A DNA stretch of 64,000 bases from Thalassospiraceae bacterium LMO-SO8 (lineage in GTDB: Bacteria; Pseudomonadota; Alphaproteobacteria; Rhodospirillales; Casp-alpha2), in NCBI GenBank assembly GCA_031655335.1, contig CP134226.1:2374001-2438000 (forward strand). Reading direction: 5' to 3'. Shown here piece by piece: positions 36,917 through 44,708 of this stretch (within the stretch, counting starts at the first letter, position 1; each line of letters opens with the position of its first letter). A program made the position numbers and the translations under genes. Under the pieces are notes generated by a model. It did no database searches. It had not been told where the DNA came from and saw only the letters and a program-made list of their open reading frames with translations.

Positions 36917-37002
36917 TGGTGGAGGCGCCGGGTACCGCCCCCGGGTCCGCTGTGCTTATTCCGCTAGGCGTTTAGCACCGTAGCCGGCAAGCCGGCACGG
37001 CT

Positions 37003-37031
37003 AATATGGTGCAGTCAGGCGCTTTCCGCAA
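37003..37031 (-). promoter_or_regulatory. Candidate ssrA promoter inside the end of the Ldh gene
   Basis: On the minus strand, TTGCGG (37031-37026) and CATATT (37008-37003) are 17 bases apart. This would start transcription near 36997, just before the acceptor hairpin. The -35 match is modest. Read-through from the Ldh-family gene is the alternative. Confidence 0.35.
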
Positions 37032-38070
37032 GGCGGCGGACAATTTTCATTGTCTTGGCCGGCACCGGAACGCCCGATTTCTCCCGCTCCGCCAGAAGCG
37101 TCAGTTCGATCTCACCGGGCATGAACACCTTGCCGCCCTCGTGAAACGGCGTCGTCGATTTGATGCGGCCGCGGAAATCGGCCATGCGCGCGTCGTAGTC
37201 GGCGGGATTGAGCAGACGCGCCGGGTCGAGGGCCAGGAAGAAGTGGGTCGTGCCCTGGGGCTGGGGATCGTCGGAATTCCACATGTCCTTGGAATCGTCC
37301 AGGAACACGCCGCCGGACAACAGCCCGCACAGCACGTCGACCATCAACGCCATGCCGTATCCCTTGTGCCCGCCCATGAACTGGATGAAGCCGTCGAGGC
37401 CGGCCTGCGGGTCCGTCGTCGGATTGCCGTCCGCATCAAGCGCCCAGCCGAGCGGCATCGGCTCGCCGGCGTCGCGCAGTTTGCGCATCTTGCCGCGCGC
37501 GGCGACGCTCTGCGCCATGTCCAGGATGAAGGGCAGAGGGCCGTTCGCCGGGTCGGCGAGGGACCCGGGCGCGGCGAAGCCGAAGGGGTTGTTGCCGACC
37601 TTCATGTCGCGGCCGCCGAAGGGCGCCAGCGCCGGCGAGGCGCCGGTGCCGGACAGCAGGACCAGGCCCGCGGCCACGGCGATGCGGGCATAGCTGGCGG
37701 TGCCGCCGAAATGGCTGGACCGGCGCACGGTGACGAAGCTGAGGCCGTTCGCCTTGGCTTTTTCCATGGCCAGGTCCAAGGCCCGCTGGCCCACCACCTG
37801 GCCCTGCCCGTCGCCGCCGTCGACCACGGCCAGGGTCGGCGCCTTGTCCTCGACGGTGATCTCGGCCCGCGCCTTGACGGCGCCCGCCTTCAGCCGGTCG
37901 ACGTACTGGTCGAGGCGGTGAACGCCGTGGGTCGAGACGCCCATCATGTCCATGGTCACCAGATGGTGGGCCGTGGTCTGGGCGTCGCCGGACGTCATGC
38001 CGGTCTGTTCAAGGGCGGAGGCGGCAAGCGCCGTCAACTCGCCGGCGGCGATGATTTCTGTGTCTGACAT
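37015..38070 (-). CDS. Ldh family oxidoreductase (malate/L-lactate/ureidoglycolate dehydrogenase type)
   Basis: A 351-residue protein of the LDH2/MDH2 family, unrelated to classical Rossmann lactate dehydrogenases. Visible motifs are TTAHHLVTMDMMGVSTHGVHRL (with the conserved DMMGVSTHG loop), SSHFGGTASYARIAVAAG, VGNNPFGFAAPG and GGHKGYGMALMVDVLCG. It uses NAD(P)H to reduce 2-oxoacids; members act on malate, lactate, ureidoglycolate or delta-pyrroline carboxylate, and the substrate here is open. GGGAGG precedes the ATG. The gene ends 17 bases before the tmRNA acceptor piece on the same strand, so its 3' end may hold the ssrA promoter. It is divergent from thyA. Confidence 0.88.
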   Translation of the reverse strand: MSDTEIIAAGELTALAASALEQTGMTSGDAQTTAHHLVTMDMMGVSTHGVHRLDQYVDRLKAGAVKARAEITVEDKAPTLAVVDGGDGQGQVVGQRALDLAMEKAKANGLSFVTVRRSSHFGGTASYARIAVAAGLVLLSGTGASPALAPFGGRDMKVGNNPFGFAAPGSLADPANGPLPFILDMAQSVAARGKMRKLRDAGEPMPLGWALDADGNPTTDPQAGLDGFIQFMGGHKGYGMALMVDVLCGLLSGGVFLDDSKDMWNSDDPQPQGTTHFFLALDPARLLNPADYDARMADFRGRIKSTTPFHEGGKVFMPGEIELTLLAEREKSGVPVPAKTMKIVRRLAESA

Positions 38071-38212
38071 GGAGGGCCTCCCAAGGCGTGGTCGTGTGCG
38101 GATTCGGGTTTTCTTTGATCCTGGGCTGGGCCGGGGGCCGCGTCAATCGCCCTGAAGCTTGGGGCTTTCACGACGGCTGTATTTCCGCCGCCGGGATGGG
38201 TACCATCGCCCC

Positions 38213-39007
38213 ATGCAGCAGTACCTTGATCTTCTCCGCCGGGTGCGGACCGACGGCATCCTGCGCGGCGACCGCACGGGCACGGGCACGCAAAGCGTGT
38301 TCGGCCATCAGATGCGCTTCGACCTGTCGCAGGGCTTTCCCTGCCTGACCACCAAGAAGCTGCACCTGAAATCCATCATCCACGAACTTCTGTGGTTCCT
38401 GACCGGCGACACCAACATCAAGTACCTGAACGACCACGGCGTTTCGATCTGGGACGAATGGGCGGACGAAAACGGCGAGTTGGGCCCCGTTTACGGCCAT
38501 CAATGGCGGTCCTGGCCGGCCCCGGACGGCACGACCATCGACCAGATCGCCAATATCCTGAAATCGATCCGCGAAAACCCCAATTCACGCCGCCACATCG
38601 TGTCGGCCTGGAACGTGGCCGAGGTCGATCACATGGCGCTGCCGCCCTGTCACTGTCTGTTTCAGTTCTACGTCGCCGACGGCAAACTGTCTTGCCAGCT
38701 CTACCAGCGGTCCTGCGACATCTTCTTAGGGGTGCCCTTCAACATCGCGTCCTATGCGCTTTTGACCATGATGGTGGCCCAGGTTTCGGGCCTGAAGCCC
38801 GGCGACTTCGTGCACACCCTGGGTGACGCGCACCTTTACGTGAACCACCTGGACCAGGCCGACGAGCAACTGACCCGTGATCCCCGGCCCCTGCCGACCA
38901 TGTGGATCAATCCGGCGGTCACGGACTTGTTCGCGTTCACGTTCGAGGATTTTGAGCTGCGCGGTTACGACCCACATCCGCACATCAAGGCGCCGATCGC
39001 CGTTTGA
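38213..39007 (+). CDS. thyA: Thymidylate synthase
   Basis: This 264-residue enzyme makes dTMP from dUMP with methylene-tetrahydrofolate. The catalytic Cys is C146 in [13 protein letters not shown], exactly the E. coli position. Other signatures are [28 protein letters not shown] and the C-terminal IKAPIAV. The ATG at 38213 gives the normal family length; an in-frame upstream start would add 18 residues. Dihydrofolate from this reaction is recycled by DHFR, and folA lies close by at 39851, although a PAS gene on the other strand lies between them. Confidence 0.97.
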   Translation: MQQYLDLLRRVRTDGILRGDRTGTGTQSVFGHQMRFDLSQGFPCLTTKKLHLKSIIHELLWFLTGDTNIKYLNDHGVSIWDEWADENGELGPVYGHQWRSWPAPDGTTIDQIANILKSIRENPNSRRHIVSAWNVAEVDHMALPPCHCLFQFYVADGKLSCQLYQRSCDIFLGVPFNIASYALLTMMVAQVSGLKPGDFVHTLGDAHLYVNHLDQADEQLTRDPRPLPTMWINPAVTDLFAFTFEDFELRGYDPHPHIKAPIAV

Positions 39008-39019
39008 TCCGCGCTGCGC

Positions 39020-39544
39020 TCAGCCGCAGGGCCGGTCCGGCATCAGATCGGCGAAGATCAGTTCCCACCGCGCACTCGGCGATGTCAGATCCTGGAATGT
39101 CGCGATGCGGTTGACGGTCACGCCGTCGTCGGACAGCGGCAGGCGCAGGACGAATTCCGACGGGCGGTGACGCTGGGGATAATCGATGGTGTACAGGAAC
39201 ACGGTCGGCAGGCGGCGCTGAATGACCGTTTCGAACTGCCGGGTGGCGATGCGCTGGATGTCCTTGTTGGGGGTCTGATCGACCGTCTTGCCGGTCATCT
39301 CGAACCCCTTCATGGCCATGTGGTTGGTGCCCCAGAAGCGATAGAAGAAATTATGCCCGCCATCGATGCGGTCGACCACGGTCATGCCCGGCACGATGTG
39401 GCAGGGAAGATCGGTCAGCTTGAACTGGCGGGACCAGGCCGGCGCGAAGGCATCGCCGCGCACCCTGTCCCAATACTCCAGGACCGCTTGGCCTTCTCCG
39501 AGATCGATGTCGGTGATGTTCAGAACGTCATAACGAATATGCAA
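39020..39544 (-). CDS. PAS domain protein (PAS_5 family)
   Basis: A 174-residue protein whose whole length matches the PAS_5 family: VLEYWDRVRGDAFAPAWSRQFKLTDLP near the start, then NFFYRFWGTNHMAMKGFEMTGKTV and YPQRHRPSEFVLRLPLSDDG. PAS_5 proteins are common in Rhodospirillales, where many copies per genome occur; they may sense redox or small ligands. There is no output domain, so it may bind another protein. It lies between thyA and folA on the opposite strand. Confidence 0.85.
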   Translation of the reverse strand: MHIRYDVLNITDIDLGEGQAVLEYWDRVRGDAFAPAWSRQFKLTDLPCHIVPGMTVVDRIDGGHNFFYRFWGTNHMAMKGFEMTGKTVDQTPNKDIQRIATRQFETVIQRRLPTVFLYTIDYPQRHRPSEFVLRLPLSDDGVTVNRIATFQDLTSPSARWELIFADLMPDRPCG

Positions 39545-39850
39545 GGCACGGCTCCCCAGGGCTGGTTGGATGGCCAGGTTCTCGCCTCGATCGTCAGAGC
39601 ACGCTGCGGCTTGAAGGTTATTGTTCCGATGCGTGGTGCCCGGTGCCGCTGGGCAATCATAGCAAAGAAAGTGTTAACAGAGCCACGCAAGATGGGTGTG
39701 GTTGTGACATCTTTTTTCTGTGCATGATTGTATTCAGGCGTGGGCGACTGCCCATTCGTTGGCGTCGGGCGCCCGTTGGGGGGTAGGCTCGACGCCGGTT
39801 TCCCGGTAAACAGGGCGGGCCGCAATCCCTTACCCGGAACCGATCCGCCC
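39545..39850. other. Intergenic region without identified gene
   Basis: This 306-base gap lies between the divergent PAS_5 gene and folA, so it must contain promoters for both. I see a GTTAAC site near 39674 and a T-run near 39711, but no convincing promoter, terminator, RNA gene or repeat. The stretch 39640-39740 is less GC-rich than its surroundings. Confidence 0.4.
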
Positions 39851-40390
39851 ATGTCCGATACGCCCATGTCCGATCCGCCGGCTTCTTCCCGCATCACGCT
39901 TGTCGTCGCCGTGGCGGAAAACCGCTGCATCGGGCGCGACGGGGACCTGCCCTGGCATATTTCCACGGATCTGAAACGGTTCAAGGCGGTGACCATGGGC
40001 CATCCCATGATCATGGGTCGCAAGACCTTCCGGTCCATCGGCCGGGTTCTGCCGGGGCGGCCCAACATCGTCGTTACCCGCGACCGGGATTTTCGCGCCG
40101 ACGGCGTGGAGGTCGTGCATTCCCTGGATGCGGCGCTCGACGCCGCCCGGGCTCACGGCACCGGCGAGGTCATGGTGATCGGCGGCGCGGAGATCTTCGA
40201 CCAGGCGTTGCCGTTGGCCGACCGGCTGGACATTTGTCAGGTCCACGCAGAGGTCCCCGGCGACACGTTCTTTCCGGAAATTGATCCAGCGCATTGGCGT
40301 GAAACCGCGCGGGCATATCATGAGCCGGAACAACCGGGCGGCCCAGCCTTCAGCTTTGTGGTGTATGATCGGGTCGCGAAGGATTCTTGA
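39851..40390 (+). CDS. folA: Dihydrofolate reductase
   Basis: A 179-residue protein with the DHFR fold. It begins with a short Pro/Asp/Ser-rich tail and then TLVVAVAENRCIGRDGDLPWH, the motif for NADPH and folate contacts. It continues with TMGHPMIMGRKTFRSIG, LPGRPNIVVTR and MVIGGAEIFDQALPLADRL. It reduces dihydrofolate to tetrahydrofolate, completing the dTMP cycle with thyA nearby. The ATG at 39851 is the best start on length; another in-frame ATG at 39866 would make a five-residue shorter protein. An SRPBCC gene follows after 23 bases. Confidence 0.95.
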   Translation: MSDTPMSDPPASSRITLVVAVAENRCIGRDGDLPWHISTDLKRFKAVTMGHPMIMGRKTFRSIGRVLPGRPNIVVTRDRDFRADGVEVVHSLDAALDAARAHGTGEVMVIGGAEIFDQALPLADRLDICQVHAEVPGDTFFPEIDPAHWRETARAYHEPEQPGGPAFSFVVYDRVAKDS

Positions 40391-40413
40391 AACGGATCAC
40401 GGAGGACACGCCC

Positions 40414-40824
40414 ATGCCCAAGATTTCCATGAAACAGGACCTCAGCGTCGCCGCTGACCAGGTGTGGAACCTGATCGGGCACTTCAATGCCCTGCCGGAC
40501 TGGCATCCAGGGGTCGAATCGAGCGAACTGAAGAACGCGGGACAGATGCGCAAGCTGTCGCTGGTGGGCGGCGGCACGATCATCGAGAAGCTGGAAAAGG
40601 TCGACAACAAGACGCGCACCTATTCCTACACCATCGAGGACAGCCCGTTGCCGGTGAAGAACTACCGGGCGGAACTGACGGTGCATGACGATGACGGGGG
40701 ATGTTCCGTCGAATGGTCGTCCGAGTTCGAGGCCGCGGGCGTGCCGGAAAACGACGCCATGAAGGCGATCCAGGACGTCTATCAGGCCGGGTTCGACAAC
40801 CTGAAGAAGATGTTCGGACAGTAA
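40414..40824 (+). CDS. SRPBCC family protein
   Basis: A 136-residue protein of the START/Bet v1-like superfamily (polyketide cyclase 2). It opens ISMKQDLSVAADQVWNLIGHFNALPDWHP, the usual first helix-strand pattern, followed by RKLSLVGGGTIIEKLEK and YSYTIEDSPLPVKNYRAELTV. These proteins hold hydrophobic ligands in a deep cavity; the ligand is unknown. I chose the ATG at 40414, with GGAGG upstream, over the ATG at 40387, which overlaps the folA stop. It is convergent with mrp. Confidence 0.86.
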   Translation: MPKISMKQDLSVAADQVWNLIGHFNALPDWHPGVESSELKNAGQMRKLSLVGGGTIIEKLEKVDNKTRTYSYTIEDSPLPVKNYRAELTVHDDDGGCSVEWSSEFEAAGVPENDAMKAIQDVYQAGFDNLKKMFGQ

Positions 40825-40833
40825 GGCCTGCGC

Positions 40834-40887
40834 GCCCGCCGGTTTATTGCCGGCTTACTGCCCGCCGGCTTTATTGCCGGCTTACTG
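40834..40887. repeat. Tandem hairpin repeat at the SRPBCC-mrp junction
   Basis: Two copies of a unit of about 27 bases, GCCCGCCGG(C)TTTATTGCCGGC with TTACTG, lie at 40834-40859 and 40860-40887. Each contains GCCGG/CCGGC arms that can form a small hairpin. The second copy includes the mrp stop codon (TAA on the minus strand at 40882-40884), and the first copy repeats the same stop context. It lies between two convergent genes and may act as a two-way terminator. Confidence 0.6.
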
Positions 40888-42036
40888 GAAGACGATCTTG
40901 GGGCCGGTCTTGGCCTCCGCACCCGTCGCCTTTTCGATGCGCGCCCAGACGTCGCGGGCGATTTCGCGGTATTTCAGCGCGTGTTCGCCCTCGGGCATGG
41001 AGACCACGATGGGATGGCCGCCGTCGGCGGTGGTGCGGATGTCGATGTGCAGCGGCACCTCGCCCAGGAAATCCACGCCCAGGCGTTCGGCCTCGCGCCG
41101 CGCGCCGCCGTGGCTGAAGATTTCCGACCGTTCGCCGCAGTGCGGGCAGGAAAAATAGCTCATGTTCTCGATGATCCCGAACACGGGCACATCGACCTTG
41201 CGGAACATGTTGAGCCCCTTGCGGGCATCCAAAAGGGCGATGTCCTGCGGGGTGGAGACGATGACCGCCCCCGTCAGCGGCACCCGCTGCGCCATGGTCA
41301 ACTGCGCGTCGCCGGTGCCCGGCGGCATGTCGACCACCAGCACGTCCAACTCGCCCCAATTGACGTCGCGCATCATCTGTTCCAGCGCCGATTGCACCAT
41401 CGGGCCGCGCCAGATCATCGGCGTTTCCTCGTCCACCAGGAAGCCCATGGACATCACCTTGATGCCGTAGTTTTCCATGGGATCCAGGGTCTTGCCGTCG
41501 GCCGAGGCCGGCTGCCCGGTGATGCCCATCATTCTTGGCATGGACGGGCCGTAGATGTCGGCGTCCAGCAGGCCGACGGAATGGCCCTCGGCGGCCAGGC
41601 CGAGCGCCAGATTGGCCGCCGTCGTCGATTTTCCGACGCCGCCCTTGCCCGAGGCCACGGCGATGATCGAACGCACGCCGGGCAGCATGTCGGCGCCGGC
41701 CTGGGGGGCGGGGTGTCCATGGCCGTGCCCGCCGGGCCGCTGCTGGCCTGACTGTGGCGGCGGCGGGGCGGCGTTGGCGGCGGCTTTTTTCTCGGCCGTC
41801 AGCACGGCAGTCACCGTCAGCACGCCGTCCATGGCATGCACGGTCTTTTCCGCCTGTTTGCGGACTTCTTCCATGTCGCCGGCGCGGGCGGGGTCGATCT
41901 CGATGGCGAACGCCACGTGACCGTCCTTTTCCTGCAGGCCCTGGATCATCTTGGCCTCGACCAGATTCCGGCCGGTGGCCGGGTCGGTCACGGTGGCCAA
42001 GGCCTCCAGGATCGTTTGCGGGTTCAACTGCGCCAT
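40882..42036 (-). CDS. mrp: Iron-sulfur cluster carrier protein (Mrp/ApbC ATPase)
   Basis: A 384-residue P-loop ATPase. Residues 1-85 are the FeS-assembly P domain (DUF59), followed by a His/Gly/Pro-rich linker (about 88-118), and then the ParA/MinD-like ATPase with the P-loop GKGGVGKSTTA at residues 130-140. Near the C terminus, SYFSCPHCGER carries the CPxC pair that holds a bridging Fe-S cluster. It loads clusters onto apo-proteins such as those of central metabolism, here including the Fe-S fumarase. The ATG at 42036 matches the family length; a longer frame upstream is not supported. Confidence 0.94.
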   Translation of the reverse strand: MAQLNPQTILEALATVTDPATGRNLVEAKMIQGLQEKDGHVAFAIEIDPARAGDMEEVRKQAEKTVHAMDGVLTVTAVLTAEKKAAANAAPPPPQSGQQRPGGHGHGHPAPQAGADMLPGVRSIIAVASGKGGVGKSTTAANLALGLAAEGHSVGLLDADIYGPSMPRMMGITGQPASADGKTLDPMENYGIKVMSMGFLVDEETPMIWRGPMVQSALEQMMRDVNWGELDVLVVDMPPGTGDAQLTMAQRVPLTGAVIVSTPQDIALLDARKGLNMFRKVDVPVFGIIENMSYFSCPHCGERSEIFSHGGARREAERLGVDFLGEVPLHIDIRTTADGGHPIVVSMPEGEHALKYREIARDVWARIEKATGAEAKTGPKIVFQ

Positions 42037-42263
42037 CCTTGAAATCTCCGGGTTATAAGACGATATTCGCCCTGCGTCCGGGTTAATGCCCCATCGGCGG
42101 GTGTTGATGCAAGTCCGTGCTTCACTAGGCGGACCTGTTACCCGCGGGCGCGGGACGATAAGCAAATGGCGTCTAGGTTGCGGAATGCAAGGCCTGGATG
42201 GCAGGAAACGGGGTGCCCAAACGGGTGCCGATAACATTAAGAACAGAGAGGTAATCCCGGAAC

Positions 42264-43382
42264 ATGGCCTGGAAACCACAAGGCGGCGGCCCCTGGGGGG
42301 GCGGCGGAGGCGGCGGCGGCCCATGGGGCGGCGGTGGCGGCGGACCCCGTGGCGGTGGACCGACCCCGCCCGATATCGAGGAATTGCTCAGGAAAAGCCA
42401 GGACAGCATGAAGAAATTCATGCCCGGCGGCGCCGGCGGCGCCAAGGGCGTGGTGATCGGTCTGTTGATCGCCGCGGCGTTGTGGGTGGGGCTGACCGTG
42501 CCCTACCGCATCCAGCCCGGCCAACAGGGCGTGGAACTGCTGTTCGGCGAATTCGTCAAGCGCACGGGACCGGGCCTTAACTTCTGGTTCCCGAGCCCGA
42601 TCGGCGAAGTCATCAAGGTCGATGTTGAAAACACCAACACCATCAACATCGGATTCCGCGGTCCCGGCAATGTCGGCCGAGGCACCGGCGGGCGGGATGT
42701 CACGCTGGAAAGCATGATGCTGACCGGCGACCAGAACATCGCCGACATCGACTTCATCGTGCAGTGGCGCATCAAGAACGCCGCCGACTACCTGTTCAAC
42801 ATTCGCGATCCGGAAATCACCATCAAGGTGGCGGCGGAAAGCGCCATGCGCGAGATCGTCGGCCAGTCGACCCTGGAAGAGGCGATCACCAAGAACCGCG
42901 CCGGCGTCGAAGCCAAGACCCGCGACCTGTTGCAGCGCATCCTCGACAGCTATGGCGCCGGTATCGCCGTCGCCGAACTGAAGATGCAGAAGGCGGATCC
43001 GCCCAAGGAAGTCATCGACGCCTTCAACGACGTGCAGCGTGCCCGCCAGGACCAGGAACGGTCCGTCAACGAAGCCGTTGCCTTCCGCAACGACATCGTG
43101 CCGCGGGCCAAGGGTGAGGCGGAGAAACTGATCGCCGAGGCGACGGCCTACAAGGAACGGGTCATCAAGGACGCCCAGGGTGAAGCTGAACGCTTCCTCT
43201 CGGTCTACAACGCCTATCTGACCAACAAGGACGTGACCAAGCGGCGGCTGTATCTGGAGCGCATGGAGGAGGTTCTGTCGAAAGCCGACAAAATCATCCT
43301 TGATCAAGGGGCCGAGGGTTCCAAGGTCGTGCCGTATCTGCCGCTCAATGAACTGCGCAAATCCAGTGGAGGTGCGAAATGA
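42264..43382 (+). CDS. hflK: FtsH protease modulator HflK
   Basis: A 372-residue protein with a Gly/Pro/Trp-rich N-terminal tail, one membrane helix (GVVIGLLIAAALWVGLTV, about residues 62-79) and a large periplasmic SPFH/band 7 domain (RIQPGQQGVELLFGEFVKRTGPGLNFWFP). Later come the coiled-coil KGEAEKLIAEATAYKERVIKDA and QGEAERFLSVYNAY. HflK and HflC form a membrane complex that controls the FtsH protease. The hflC start overlaps its stop by 4 bases. It is divergent from mrp. Confidence 0.95.
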   Translation: MAWKPQGGGPWGGGGGGGGPWGGGGGGPRGGGPTPPDIEELLRKSQDSMKKFMPGGAGGAKGVVIGLLIAAALWVGLTVPYRIQPGQQGVELLFGEFVKRTGPGLNFWFPSPIGEVIKVDVENTNTINIGFRGPGNVGRGTGGRDVTLESMMLTGDQNIADIDFIVQWRIKNAADYLFNIRDPEITIKVAAESAMREIVGQSTLEEAITKNRAGVEAKTRDLLQRILDSYGAGIAVAELKMQKADPPKEVIDAFNDVQRARQDQERSVNEAVAFRNDIVPRAKGEAEKLIAEATAYKERVIKDAQGEAERFLSVYNAYLTNKDVTKRRLYLERMEEVLSKADKIILDQGAEGSKVVPYLPLNELRKSSGGAK

Positions 43383-44260
43383 AACGCCCAGGTCTCTTCA
43401 TCCTGGCGGTGATCGTCGCCGTTTCCGGGCTCTGCGCTTTCAGCGCCCTGTACACCGTGCGTCAGGACCAGCAGGCTCTGGTCCTGCAGTTCGGTAATCC
43501 CGTGCATGTCGAACGGACGCCGGGCCTCAAGGTCAAGCTGCCGTTCGTCCAGAACGTGGAATACTACGACCGGCGTATCCTCGATCTGGATCCGCCGGTG
43601 CAGGAAGTCATCCTGGCCGACCAGAAGCGCATCAACGTGGACGCCTTCGCGCGTTACCGCATCGTCGATCCGCTTGAATTCCGTAAACGCGCCGGCACCG
43701 ACGCCAACTTCCGCCAGGTCTTCGGCGGGCGTCTCAACGCCGGCATCCGCTCGGAAATCGGCAAGATCCTGCTGCCCGACATGTTGACGGATAAGCGTGC
43801 CCAGATCATGGACCGCGTCGCCAACCTGATGCGTGCCCAGGCGCCTGAATTCGGGGTCGAGGTCATCGACATCCGCATCGGCCGCACGGACCTGCCCGAC
43901 GCCACGTCGCAGGCGGTGTTCAACCGCATGCGCTCCGACCGTATCGCCGAGGCCGCGGAACTGCGCGCCAAGGGTGAGGAGCAGAAGACCCGGATTCAGG
44001 CAGAAGCCGAACGTGACAAGGTCATCATCCTGGCGGAAGCCCGGCGCAAGTCGGAAATCCTTCGTGGTGAAGGCGATGGCGAACGGACGCGTATCCTCAA
44101 CGGAGCCTACGGCAAGGATGCGGAGTTCTTCGACTTCTACCGCTCCCTGGATGCCCTGGGCGCCGCCTTGAATGAGGGCACGTCCATGGTTCTCAGCCCC
44201 AATTCGGAGTTGTTCCAGTTCTTCAACGCGCTTAAGGACGGCACCACCCGCGCCCGCTGA
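43379..44260 (+). CDS. hflC: FtsH protease modulator HflC
   Basis: A 293-residue partner of HflK: one N-terminal membrane helix (GLFILAVIVAVSGLCAFSAL), then a band 7 domain (LYTVRQDQQALVLQFGNPVHVERTPGLKVKLPF) and a coiled-coil with RAKGEEQKTRIQAEAERDK. It is translationally coupled to hflK by an ATGA overlap. Together with HflK it forms a cage over FtsH in the membrane. The operon continues with the DUF2065 protein and then a DegP protease, both of the same quality-control theme. Confidence 0.95.
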   Translation: MKRPGLFILAVIVAVSGLCAFSALYTVRQDQQALVLQFGNPVHVERTPGLKVKLPFVQNVEYYDRRILDLDPPVQEVILADQKRINVDAFARYRIVDPLEFRKRAGTDANFRQVFGGRLNAGIRSEIGKILLPDMLTDKRAQIMDRVANLMRAQAPEFGVEVIDIRIGRTDLPDATSQAVFNRMRSDRIAEAAELRAKGEEQKTRIQAEAERDKVIILAEARRKSEILRGEGDGERTRILNGAYGKDAEFFDFYRSLDALGAALNEGTSMVLSPNSELFQFFNALKDGTTRAR

Positions 44261-44302
44261 TGCGGGCCCGGGCGCCGTCCGGCAGAGCGGGGCCGGAACC
44301 TG

Positions 44303-44488
44303 ATGAATGACTTCTACACGGCGCTGGGGCTCGTCCTGGTCATCGAGGGCGCGATCTACGCACTGTTCCCCGACGGCATGCAGCGGGTGATGTCCCAAAT
44401 GCAGGAAATGCCGCCGGGGGCCTTGCGTCTGGCGGGATTGGGGGCGGCGGTTGCCGGCGTGATCGTTGTCTGGGCCGTCCGGGGGTAG
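44303..44488 (+). CDS. DUF2065 family small membrane protein
   Basis: A 61-residue protein with two membrane helices (FYTALGLVLVIEGAIYALF and LRLAGLGAAVAGVIVVWAV) and the central motif PDGMQRVMSQMQEMPPGALR, which is that of DUF2065 (E. coli YjeT). The gene is also downstream of hflC in E. coli. Its function is unknown, but its conserved place argues for a role with HflKC. It starts 42 bases after the hflC stop. Confidence 0.9.
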   Translation: MNDFYTALGLVLVIEGAIYALFPDGMQRVMSQMQEMPPGALRLAGLGAAVAGVIVVWAVRG

Positions 44489-44708
44489 GGGCGGCCGCGG
44501 CCGGAAATTACGTCGGAAGCAGGCCGCGATTGCCCAAAACATACCGGGGCAGGGCCATTCTACGGCCATATTCCCTGACCATATCAGGGGCATTCCAAAG
44601 GGCGCCCGGTCCTGGGTTCCCGATTGCACACTGTTTAATCTTTGCGGGGTCCGTGGCATGATCCCAGCCGGCATGATCCCGCATGTGACGGAAGGACTAG
44701 GTGTTAAG

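Larger units (their letters stand above)
36680..36998 (-). ncRNA. ssrA: Two-piece, circularly permuted tmRNA
   Basis: Reading the minus strand, the acceptor piece comes first (36998 to 36917). It has a 5' hairpin, a T arm with loop GGCGGTA, and an encoded CCA in CGCCTCCACCA ending at 36917. A 56-base intervening piece follows. The coding piece starts at 36860 with GGGGGCGAAATAGGATCGAC, and its first seven bases pair with CGCCTCC of the acceptor end. The tag frame is at 36775-36737 and the 3' hairpin at 36712-36685. GCTAGG (minus strand, at 36822-36827) can pair with CCTAGC of the acceptor (36963-36968), the P2-type contact holding the pieces together. tmRNA rescues stalled ribosomes and tags the product for proteolysis. 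Outer ends are approximate. Confidence 0.93.
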
